A DNA stretch of 64,000 nucleotides. Origin: Gavia stellata. Lineage: Eukaryota > Chordata > Aves > Gaviiformes > Gaviidae. Under the pieces are notes generated by a model, which was given only the letters and a program-made list of their open reading frames with translations, made no database searches and was not told where the DNA came from. This document shows, piece by piece, positions 35,901 to 44,900 of this stretch. Each line of letters begins with the position of its first letter. The first letter of the stretch is position 1. Location of the stretch: contig NC_082612.1 in assembly GCF_030936135.1 (NCBI RefSeq), positions 20,035,475-20,099,474 of the forward strand, written 5' to 3'. The translations under genes were made by a program, and so were the position numbers.

Positions 35901-37047
35901 TTCCAATGCTTCACCACTCTCTCAGGAAAGACATTTTTCCTAATATCCAGCCTGAACCTCCCCTGGAGCAACGTGAGGCCGTTTCCTCTTGTCCTGTCGC
36001 TTGTCACTTGGGAGAAGAGACCAACACCCACCTCCGCACAACCCCCTTTCAGGGAGCTGTAGAGAGCGATGAGGTCTCCCCTCAGCCTCCTCTTCTCCAG
36101 ACTGAACAACCCCAGCTCCCGCAGCCGCTCCTCATCAGACTTGTGCTCCAGACCCCTCACCAGCTCCGTCGCCCTTCTCTGGACACGCTCCAGCACCTCA
36201 ATGTCCTTCTTGGAGTGAGGGGCCCAAAACCCAACACAGCATTCGAGGTGCGGCCTCACCAGCGCCGAGCCCAGGGGCACGATCCCCTCCCTACTCCTGC
36301 TGGCCACACTCTTTCTGATCCAGGCCAGGATGCCGTTGGCCTTCTTGGCCACCTGGGCACACTGCTGGCTCACATTCAGCCGGCTGTTGACCTGCACCCC
36401 CAGGTCCTTTTCCACCGGGCAGCTTTCCAGCCACTCGTCCCCAAGCCTGCAGTGTTGCAGGGGGTTGTTGTGACCCAAGTGCAGGACCCGGCACTTGGCC
36501 TTGTTGAACCTCATACAATTGGCCTCGGCCCATCGATCCAGCCTGTCCAGATCCCTCTGCAGAGCCTTCCCACCCTCCAGCAGATCAACCCTCCCGCCCA
36601 AGTCGGAAGCCCAGCGCACACCGACGCCGGTCCGGCTGCGGGGGCAGAGGGGAACGCGGCCTCTACCCGCACGCACCGGGTGGGGGAAGCGGGAGGGCAC
36701 GGCCCCCCGCCGCAGCTTCCGCCGCAACCCGTAGCGCTCGAAGTCGGCCTCGGCGAAGTGCCGCGAGCAGAGGATGGCGCCGGGGCCGGGCCTCCAGGCC
36801 TGGCGGCTCCGCGGGTCCACGCGGTTCACGGCGCGGATCCACTCGCGGCGCTGCGCGGCGTCCACCGGGAACCTGCGGTAGACGGAGAGGGAGGGAGGGA
36901 GGGAGGGAGGCCCTGCCCGCCGCCCCGGCGGGGCCCGGGGTGCCGCCGCGGGGGCGGCCGCACTCACTGGTGGAAGGAGATGCCGCGCTCCCGGCTCCGC
37001 CCGTTGTCGCGGGCGGTACAGCCCAGCGCCGAGCAGCTCCGCGTCAT
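31018..37047 (-). CDS. THAP9: THAP9, domesticated P-element-like transposase (5 coding exons)
   Basis: Joined on the minus strand: 37047-36968, 36872-36677, 35715-35454, 34673-34478, 32980-31018. These total 2697 bases (898 residues plus stop; human THAP9 is 903), and every boundary keeps frame. Residues 1-89 form a THAP zinc finger (Cys5, Cys10, Cys62, His65, invariant Pro29, Trp38 and Phe66, closing AVPSRF). Residues 119-122 are DHNY, an HCF-1-binding motif. A linker leads to the RNase H-like transposase domain (from about 270), which is split by an insertion domain. Of the human catalytic residues Asp304/Asp374/Glu613, the first and third match Asp305 and Glu615, but the second is Gly375 (codon GGT, 32590-32592). 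The coiled-coil/basic segment between DHNY and the [15 protein letters not shown] stretch is much shorter and Ala/Pro/Gln-rich. Human THAP9 can mobilise P elements; this copy probably cannot cleave DNA and more likely acts as a DNA-binding, HCF-1-recruiting protein, which is inference. It shares its promoter with SEC31A. Confidence 0.94.
34478..34673 (-). CDS. THAP9: THAP9 exon 4 (residues 180-245)
   Basis: The acceptor lies after a T-run (ttttttttttaagcag); the donor is TTTCCAG|gtactc. It encodes the conserved [20 protein letters not shown] and [12 protein letters not shown]. The exon then runs through a tetranucleotide-repeat stretch (34488-34518) that adds about 15 residues ([15 protein letters not shown]) compared with human THAP9. 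This donor is the one whose phase fits exon 5. Confidence 0.88.
35454..35715 (-). CDS. THAP9: THAP9 exon 3 (residues 93-180), HCF-1-binding motif
   Basis: The acceptor is ctctctccctttcccgctag and the donor CTTCCAG|gtaccg. It encodes [17 protein letters not shown] with the DHNY motif at 35626-35637, then an Ala/Pro/Gln-rich stretch, then [20 protein letters not shown]. It is GC-rich and about 13 codons shorter than the human counterpart. Confidence 0.92.
35741..36603 (-). mobile_element. CR1 LINE, 5'-truncated, with intact ORF2 C-terminal frame
   Basis: About 860 bases in THAP9 intron 2, in sense orientation with THAP9. It encodes the C-terminal ~260 residues of the CR1 reverse-transcriptase ORF2 without a stop (for example [20 protein letters not shown] and [20 protein letters not shown], ending ALRDMV and TAG at 35816-35818), followed by the CR1 3' UTR and one tail unit. 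The intact frame suggests a young insertion. The 3' end is 25 bases from the exon 3 acceptor. Confidence 0.95.
36677..36872 (-). CDS. THAP9: THAP9 exon 2 (residues 27-92), THAP domain second half
   Basis: The acceptor is ctaccgcag and the donor CACCCG|gtgcgt. It carries [10 protein letters not shown], the ILCSRHF zinc-ligand motif (Cys62, His65) and AVPSRF. Its frame continues open into intron 2 and the CR1 element. Confidence 0.95.
36873..36967 (-). repeat. THAP9 intron 1 (95 bases) with GGGA/TCCC tandem repeat
   Basis: A (gagg)n run at about 36886-36910 reads as (CCTC)n on the THAP9 strand and serves as the pyrimidine tract of the exon 2 acceptor. The intron is near the minimum length for vertebrates. 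Confidence 0.85.
36968..37047 (-). CDS. THAP9: THAP9 exon 1 (residues 1-27), start of THAP domain
   Basis: The start ATG is at 37047-37045. It encodes [20 protein letters not shown] then RGISFHQ, nearly the human N-terminus, with zinc ligands Cys5 and Cys10. The donor is CACCA|gtgagt. Confidence 0.96.
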
Positions 37048-37253
37048 GGCCGCCACCGCCGCGGCCGGTCGCCGCGCCCCGCCCCGGCACGGACGGCGCC
37101 CGCCCATTGGTCGCCACAGCCCGCCCTCCCATCTTCCCCCTTCCCATTGGCTCGCGAGCCGCGACCCCCGAGCCTGCCCCTCAGGAGCTGCTTCTCCATT
37201 GGGCGCGGCGGCCGCCGCCGCTCTTGTGGCCGTGCTGCAGTTCCGCCTCGGTG

Positions 37254-37261
37254 TGACGTCA
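37254..37261. promoter_or_regulatory. consensus CRE/ATF site TGACGTCA
   Basis: This perfect 8-base palindrome lies midway between the reverse and forward CCAAT boxes, so it could serve both genes. Confidence 0.7.
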
Positions 37262-37383
37262 GCAGAGCAGCAGGCGCTGGGAACGGGAAGAGACCCGAAC
37301 CAACCGGTAGCGGCGCTGGAGGAAGAAGCAGCCAATGACAAGCGGCGATCCTCGCAACCAATGGGAGCAGCGCTTCCAGTCCC

Positions 37384-37391
37384 TATATATA
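37384..37391 (+). promoter_or_regulatory. SEC31A: TATA box (TATATATA) of SEC31A
   Basis: It lies in a GC-rich context 22 bases after the last forward CCAAT box. Transcription would start near 37415, about 370 bases from the THAP9 start codon. Confidence 0.65.
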
Positions 37392-37414
37392 GCGGGGCCG
37401 GGGGGCGGCCCTCT

Positions 37415-37636
37415 CTTTCCCGCCGCGCGGGGGTCGGTGGCGGGGGTCGGGCCGCGGTGCACGGCTGAGGGATGCCCGGCGGAGGGGCCGCTGTCCGCGG
37501 GCGCTCGGCCTCGCAGAGGCGGGAGCCGCGGCCGTGCCATGGGGCCAGGGCAGCGCCCGCCCCGGGCACAGCATCTGCCCGCTGAGCGGCCGCGGAACCG
37601 GGCGGCGGCGGAGCTGTGCTCCGGTTGCCGTGAGAG
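37415..37636 (+). other. SEC31A: SEC31A candidate 5' noncoding exon 1
   Basis: It runs from the predicted start about 25 bases after the TATA box to the first good donor (GAGAG|gtgggt). An alternative or additional noncoding exon is 37943-38174 (acceptor ctcttccccag, donor CCGG|gtgagc). Both boundaries are inferred. Confidence 0.4.
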
Positions 37637-37870
37637 GTGGGTCAGGGGCCGCGTCCGGATGCGCCCCCCAGCCACGAGCCGCCCGGGCCGTGGAAGCCGG
37701 CGGGTCGCCGGGTGCGGCGGCTGAGCGGCTAAGTCCCGCGTGTCGGTGCTGTCCCCCCCCGCTCGTGGGTCTGGCCCCTGTCCGATGATGAGCCTCACTG
37801 CTGTTCACATCATGACAACGCCGTGATTACTGCCGTTGAGCTGAGGAGGACAGGCGGCACCGCGGCTCTT

Positions 37871-37885
37871 CCCCCCCCCCCCCCC
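37871..37885. repeat. poly(C) run of 15
   Basis: An uninterrupted C homopolymer between the SEC31A promoter and its coding start. It can form G-quadruplex or i-motif structures and its length may be unreliable in sequencing. Confidence 0.9.
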
Positions 37886-38288
37886 GTTCCCCTCAACCCC
37901 GGCGGGGCGGCCGCCCCTAACGCCTCTCTCCCTCTTCCCCAGGGCCGATCGCTGCTGCTGCCCCGGGAAACCCGGAGGAGACGCCGAAGAAGGAGGCGGG
38001 CCGCGCACGCCCGCCCACCCCGCTTCCCTCCCGCCACCCCCGCGCCCTCCCTGCCCGCCTGGGCGGAGCTGGAGCCCCGCTCTCCGCCGCCCGGAAGACG
38101 CGGGGCGCGCCCGGAAACGGGCGGCGGGCGAGAGGCGGTGCCGCGGCTGCCACGTTGGAGCGGGCCGGGACCGGGTGAGCACCGGGGCGGTGGAGAGGAG
38201 GGGGGAAATCTTCGTTTTCCACCTTTTTCCACTACTTTTTCCCTCAGTTCCTGTCAGAAACGGGACGTAGGTGCCGCTCGACGAGGCG

Positions 38289-38353
38289 GCCGGCGCGCGC
38301 CCGAGCGTTCCCAACGGACCGGTACCGTTGGGAACGGTTGGGCGCGCGCCGGC
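38289..38353. repeat. 65-base GC-rich palindrome (hairpin)
   Basis: Outer arms 38289-38302 and 38340-38353 pair over 14 bases. Inner arms 38306-38317 and 38325-38336 pair over 12. They are separated by a 3x3 internal loop, with a 7-base terminal loop at 38318-38324. It lies in the SEC31A 5' region downstream of the promoter. Confidence 0.9.
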
Positions 38354-38852
38354 GCCCGTTGGCCGTTCACCGCGTTTCCGAAGCGGGGGGGGAGCTCCGG
38401 GGTGTTGAAATAAGACCCAAAAATGAAGACGGGGGAGGCTTTCGTCCTCTGACCCGGCTGGCTGCTGAGGGGGTTTGGCGGCCAGGGTCTTCTGAAGGGT
38501 GGGGTTTGTTCCGTGGGTTAAGGCTGAAAGCTGCGGCAAAAAAACCCGCAGGAGAGGGTTTTTCCGAGCAGTTGAAGCTTTGCCCGTGTTTTCCTGCGTT
38601 ATACGGTCTGTTCGGCACCCATCGGTTTCCTCTACGTGTCGATGTTCTTCTGCTAACGGAGAATTATTCCTCCCCTTCCCCCGGGTGTGCTCTGGAGAGA
38701 ACGGCTTAGGTGTCTGTCTGCGGGATATCTTTAGGAAAACGATCGCCCTGGTTGCTTCTGCCAAGTACTAACGCAGCTGCCGAATCCGTGGCAGTGCCGT
38801 CTCCCCCTTCTCCATTTAAGCGTTATCTTTTTTGGGTTTATTTTTTAGTGAA

Positions 38853-38931
38853 ATGAAGTTGAAGGAAGTTGATCGTACTGCCATGCAGGCATGGAGCCCT
38901 GCCCAGCAGCACCCCATTTACCTGGCCACAG
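38853..38931 (+). CDS. SEC31A: SEC31A coding exon 1 (residues 1-27)
   Basis: The acceptor ttttttag is four bases before the ATG and the donor is CACAG|gtgagt. It encodes [20 protein letters not shown], matching the conserved N-terminus, so the start is secure. Confidence 0.97.
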
Positions 38932-41900
38932 GTGAGTCTCTGGGAAGCACATACTAGCAGGCCTCAGGCTGTGTGTGGTGGCTGCCGTGAAGTGGTCGTA
39001 ATGGAAAGCTGTAGGAGTTATTTCACATCCTTGAAGGCTGGAGCGGGGTATGTGGTGCGGTGCCTTTAGTGGAGTTCTCAGGTTGTGCCGTGCGTGAAAA
39101 CATGCATTGCGTTCTGCAAGCGACAGCAAGCATCCTCTTCTTGCTGCCAGGGTAAGGTGGCAGCAATCTTAACCGCTTGTTCTCTGTCCCTTGCTGCTCG
39201 TTTGTAACTTTGATCGCTTTCTGTGCGTTGTCAGGGAGAGAGAGGCACTTGCCCAAAGCTTTTCCTGGTCATACTGCTTAAGAAGCCCCTAAAGGGGGAA
39301 CTATGGGGAGGAGAGTTACGTGGAACTACATCTAAATAACAGAAACAGAAACCTGACCCCATCTCAGGGCCCTTTTTGCATGGATGATGTTTTTATGCCC
39401 CTCCTTGTGCTGCTTGTGCAGTTGCTCTTTTGTGTATCATGGCTTTCTCACTGCCAAGCACGCTTCTTTGCAGGTACATCAGCTCAGCAGCTCGATGCAA
39501 CCTTCAGTACAAGTGCTTCTCTAGAAATATTTGAGTTGGACTTATCGGACCCTTCGCTGGATATGAAGTCCTGCGCCACCTTCTCCTCCTCTCACAGGTA
39601 AGCAGTGGGGTTGTAAGGGAGAAGTAATGGCTGTGGAACTGTTATACGTGGTGCGTGTGGAAAGGCTGTTTCATGAAGTTTATCTGCAGTTGTTGAGGAG
39701 AGGAGCAGAAGTTCAGCACTGAAGGACGAAGGCGCGTGAGTGCCACTGATGTGGGACAGTGAGGCGTCATTGTGAAGGCAGCGAGCTTGGACTTAGAGTT
39801 GCAAGCAGCTCGTGCTCTGACATAAACCTAAAAAATCTGATATTGGCTGGTAGGTTTGAATGTGTATGCAGACCATTTATCTTGGGCAGTCTCTGGAATT
39901 CTCCAGAGAACAGAAGAAAATGTGAAATTATGAAAATGCAGTTGCAACTTTTCACATTGCCTCATCCTGTTTGCGTTTAGGTATTTCAGGGAGATGCCTG
40001 TAACATAACTAAATGGGGTCACGTTGTGTGTGTAGTATCATACCTCACCCTGCAGCTGGGAAGCCAAGTTCCCAACTGTACAACTCCACTTAACTCTTAG
40101 TTCCTTACCGTGCACTGGTCCAAAGAAATACTCACATCAGAGCATCCAATTTCCATCTTGGCAGTATTTGTAGCAGCTCTCTGGTGGCTGGTCCAGTGGC
40201 TGCCGCTCGTTGTAGGTGGACTCAGACAATGTAGATGGAAGTGCAGAATGTTTCTGTGGATAGAGAAAGAGGTGAAGATTTTCACTGCCATTGGATTGGA
40301 TCAGTGACTTTTTCATACCAGCTACGGTGTCAGCATAACCACTCTTTCCCCTGGTGACCTGAAACGAGCTGATTGGGGGTGCAGGCAATTGCAGCATTTT
40401 GCCAGTATGTTCAAGTGAGAATTTGACACTTCTGGAGAAGCAATTGCCGTCTCTCCCACCTCTGACATGAGTCGAAATTAATTGGACTTGAGTCTTTATT
40501 ATCTGTGCTAAAGCTGTAACTTCAAGACCTAAGGACCTATGACTGTTTCCCAAAGTTCATGACCAAATGCAGTTTGCTGGGTTTCTACAGGTTAAGTGTT
40601 GCCTGTAAACAACTTGAGAGGGGTTGAAATTGTGTGTGCATTTGCACGCAATAAGATTGTGACCCTGCTTAGGGATGCTCTCCTGATTTGGGTAAATAAC
40701 GGTTGCAGTAGCTTTTGCAGGAGGAAGCACAAGGTGTTTGGCTGCGGGCTTTGTGCCATGTCAGTTCTGCTGTAATGATTCGTGGGGCTGGCAGAGCCAT
40801 TGTGTTGGCAGGCGGCTCACAATCTGCGCCCTGCAGTTGTCTGTGTTTTAGTATGTCAGGCTTGTGAGAAACAGCCACAGTCTCTGTTTAATGCCCTGCA
40901 CTGTGGCAAAGCTGATGTTAACACGTCCTACTGACCCGCTGAGAGCAGGATGAGGTGTTGCATCTTTTAAAATTTCCTTGTTCTGCCTTGTTTTAACTAT
41001 GACTGAGATTTTTCAAGGCTTGCCAAGTGACATTTGCCTACTGAATTTCAAAAAACACTCCTTATAGCCAGGTTGCAGTGCTCCTTTCAAAGTACTTCCC
41101 TTGGCGAGCAACACAAGAATTAGACTTTGCCCCAGAAAATGCATTACTAAGAAGGGTGATTTTTTTTATTAAAGATAACAAATGCCCCAGCTAGCCATGT
41201 ATATGTCAGGCTTTCTTTTGGTTTGCAGCAAATTAAAATGTCCCGGTGATTAAACCCGCAAAAGATAAATCCTGCAACAAGCTTTGTTCAAGGAAAGTTT
41301 TGCTTTTATAGAGCCATACTTTATCTTGGAAAGAGCAAAGGGCAAGAGGAAAGTAATTGCACGGTTAACTCCGGGTTTTGTTCCTCGCTGTTTTCTGTCT
41401 TCATTTTGGATTACCTTAAGTCCTGTTGAATCTTGCTGGTGGTGTAGTACTAGTGCCCAGACAACCCTGCGGTCACTCCATTTCTCGTAACCTTGCATAG
41501 TTAGGTGCCGAAGTATAAGAATCGTACCCAGGGAAAGGGTCTGTCTGATATCACGGTCCAGTTTCTGTATGTAGCATCGTTCTTTGAACCCCCACTGTGA
41601 TCTGAACACTGCACTAGGAGCCTGAGCACTTTTTATGGTATTTCTCACCCAGCATACGCTCTTTGTCTAGCTTTCTGCAGTATGTATTTTAATCATGCTG
41701 AAGTTGCTGTGATTTAAAGAAATTACTTGAAGGTTGTCCAGAGATAACGAAGAGATTAATAATAACACGGTGAATGCTAACGTAACTCCCTGCCACCTTC
41801 CAGTCAATGTGGGTTAGCTTTCTGCTTGCATAAGAGCTGATACGTGACAGTGTGTCATTTTATGTAGAAGCAATTCATTCTTTGCGTGGCTGAATACACA

Positions 41901-44900
41901 GGAATGCTGGTTTGCTTATGCAGCAAGTTCACTGAGTTGAAGGAAGTTTGGGTATTTACAGATGGACACAGTCGTGTGAAAATATTTCTTTTCTGGAAGT
42001 ATGTTTAATTCCTCTTGATTTAGCCTGGAAAATAGATCGTGGTCCAAGAGACACGTGTCTGTGATGTGAATAAACTACTTGCTGAGCCTCAAGTGCAGCA
42101 GATGAAACGCCAGATGCACAGATATGGAAAAGGATTTTGAATTTTTCTGGTTCCACCTTTTTACTTTCTTGTATGACGAGTAGCTCACAAATAGCAGAGG
42201 TTTACCCCCAGGCTGCGGTTGGATGGGCTTACAGTCCTTTCTTTGTTAACTCCTATTGTTTTGCAAAGGTGAGCTCCAAATCACCTGCAGCCTGGAGCAC
42301 TTACCGGATTTTGCAGCCAGGAGATGAAAGATGTTATCAGTTACCAGGTTATTGGTTGTGCATGTTGTGACCCTGTGTCTTGATAAGGAGCAGAATTGGG
42401 ACACAAGGGGTTATAAGTACAGAGATTCATCCTTAAGGAGAAATGCAGGCAGTGCTTTTCTCTGATGTGTTTGCTCTGTCTGTTAGCAGCATTCTGGAGG
42501 CTTTAGCTGGGGTGAGCAAAATGGGGTGCATCTGTGCACGCGGAGCTGGTGGTGGATGGTTGTAGCGTGTGGGGTCCTCTGTGTCTTACAGGTACCACAA
42601 GCTGATCTGGGGACCGCACAGCATGACCTCAGGTGAGAGAGTCTCCGGAGTCCTGATTGCCGGGGGTGAAAACGGAAATGTCATTCTGTACGACCCAGCC
42701 AAAATCATAGCTGGAGACACTGAAGTAATAATTGCCCAGAAAGACAAGCACACGGGACCAGTAAGAGCGCTCGATGTCAACATGTTCCAGGTTGGTTTTC
42801 TGCTGTTCTTCATCACATACCGTCATAGATGAGTGGCTTGTCACCTTAAATGTTTCTGTCTCCTTCCCCTCCCCTGAAAAGTATGAACTAAATCTGGTGT
42901 TTGAGTGTCTGTTTGTATTTAGTAGGAAAAACCTGTCCTGTTACTGGCGTTTCAGGATGAGGAATGAAAGAGTTTAAGGTGTCTGGTTCATTCCTTCCCC
43001 TTGACAGTTTACGTAGTTAATTTAGTGGTGTGTTTTAGGCCAGTGTACATGTAAAGTAGAGGTGGTCTTCTGTGGTGTTTTTAGCCAGTCCCCTTTTTTA
43101 GCTCCCTTGTACTGTGCCAATATGGTTTTCATCACACGGGGAGTATTTACATCCTCTCGCTCATGTTTCCGGTGGCATCAGATTTTAGGTATCCCCTTTG
43201 GAGGCTGGGTAGGATCCGTCTTTAAGACCTCTAAGTACGGTTACTTGGAAAGAGGAGACGGAACAGGAAATACGGCGACGTGGCCTCTTTAGCAGAAGAG
43301 CTCTCAAAACCGACAAGCTTTCCTCCATCACAAATGGGTGTTTGCTTCCTTCTAGATACAGTGGTTTGGTTTTTCCTTGTCCCCACCAGCTGTGCGAGAA
43401 TTCAGTTGAATTTGTTTCCTAAATAGCACTTCTGTCCCTGCACATTTGCTTTCAGCAAGGCCACCCTGTGTTCATTGTGTCCTCTCTGAATCACTTCCTT
43501 TCCCTTTCTGCCTGTTATGAAGTCGGGACTTGCTTGTCACCAGCCGCAGGATGTGATCAAAGGACGTTCAGTGCCCTCGGCTCATGTTGCCCTGCCGGGA
43601 CTTTTGCATCCCGGATGCAGAACTACTCTGGATGATGGCACTCACTGCGGGCGCGGTGCCGTCCACTGCCGGCGGCACAAATGCCATACTCCTTTGCTCC
43701 TTCCAGCTGGCCCTGCGTGTCGTGGTCTGCCCAGAGCAAAGCTCTGCAGTGGCCATAGCTGCAGCACAGCGTCCTTGTCTCCCCCTCCCAGAAGTGTCAC
43801 TGCTTTCCCCTCGCCTGTCCGTGGCTGTGCCCCTGCAGCCTCCTCATGGGTGTTTGCCCTGCACTGGAGGAGCACTCCACAAAACAGGAATTTTGGTCTT
43901 GGCATGCCAGCCTAGTGCAGCGTATGGATTTTATTAATTGACTCAGTCTTACCTGCAATCTCAAAAAACTTGCTTTTTTCCCTAAGCTGCTCTGTGTGAG
44001 CCAAAGGCTATATCCTGAGCTGATAGGAGAAATTGGCACAGTCCTGTGGATCCGATGTCTCCCAGCAGCTAAGACTGTGAAAGCTGATGCTGAAAATACT
44101 CTTAACATCTATTAATGTGTCTTACAGACTAATCTGGTGGCCTCTGGTGCTAATGAGTCTGAAATCTATATCTGGGACTTGAACAATTTTGCCACGCCAA
44201 TGACACCAGGAGTGAAGACACAGGTACCAGATTTGTATTTCTTAAATACTGCAGAGCAGACTAACGTAAAATATGTATGTCATCTACATTGAGAGCTCAT
44301 TGAAACCTACAGTTTTAAAGCTGTCTCAAGGTGGGGGGAAAGCCTTTTGAAGTCTAACTTGGGTAGCAGTTAATTGTAGTTAGCCACGAGCTACATTTCT
44401 GGCAATGTTAGATACAGTCCTTAAGGGGTGGTACAACAGATCTCTCCGTATCAAAATTAAGAAAAATATGTTCCTGCCTGTTGTTCTCCAGTGGCTTTCC
44501 CAAAGGCCAACAAAAATACGCCTCCTATTGGGACTTAATTTTCTTAATGTGCTTATTAGACTGTGGTGTTTGAGCTATTTTTCTCCTTGTGACACGCCTG
44601 TGACTCAAAGCATACGGCACGGGCCCATGTCCTTAAGGACAGTACTCTCTGAGCAGCAGCGCAGGTAACTTCCAGTGAACGCTTTTGGAAGGAAGTCAGT
44701 CATGACAGCACTATTTTGCCACGCTTTGTGTCTAGCCGTGACTTTTTTGCCCAGCTCAATACGAGGGTGGCTGGATGCTGCTGCTTTTCTAGCCCCTGGA
44801 GTGCGGTTTCCTGGCTGTGCCTCTAAGTACAAGCACGCACAGGTCCACACGACGAGTGGTTTGCTCTGCTTCCCATGCAGCAAACCTGGACGTGCCGTCG

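Larger units (their letters stand above)
37048..37450. promoter_or_regulatory. divergent THAP9/SEC31A promoter with CCAAT array
   Basis: The two genes are head-to-head inside a GC-rich, CpG-dense island (about 36.6-38.5 kb). Within 260 bases there are five CCAAT boxes: reverse ones at 37106-37110, 37146-37150 and 37198-37202, forward ones at 37332-37336 and 37358-37362. There is also a full CRE/ATF palindrome (37254-37261), a TATA box toward SEC31A (37384-37391) and an E2F-like TTTCCCGCC (37416-37424). NF-Y plus ATF/CREB sites are typical of ER-stress-responsive secretory genes, which suits SEC31A. No TATA was seen on the THAP9 side. Confidence 0.8.

Noticed and set aside
35906-37468. 520-codon plus-strand open frame
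   Set aside because: It lies antisense to the CR1 element and THAP9 exons in GC-rich DNA, where long shadow frames are common. It has no conserved domain.
37805-38764. 319-codon minus-strand frame and its plus-strand partners in the CpG island
   Set aside because: It consists of low-complexity Arg/Pro/Gly products of very GC-rich DNA, with no family similarity.
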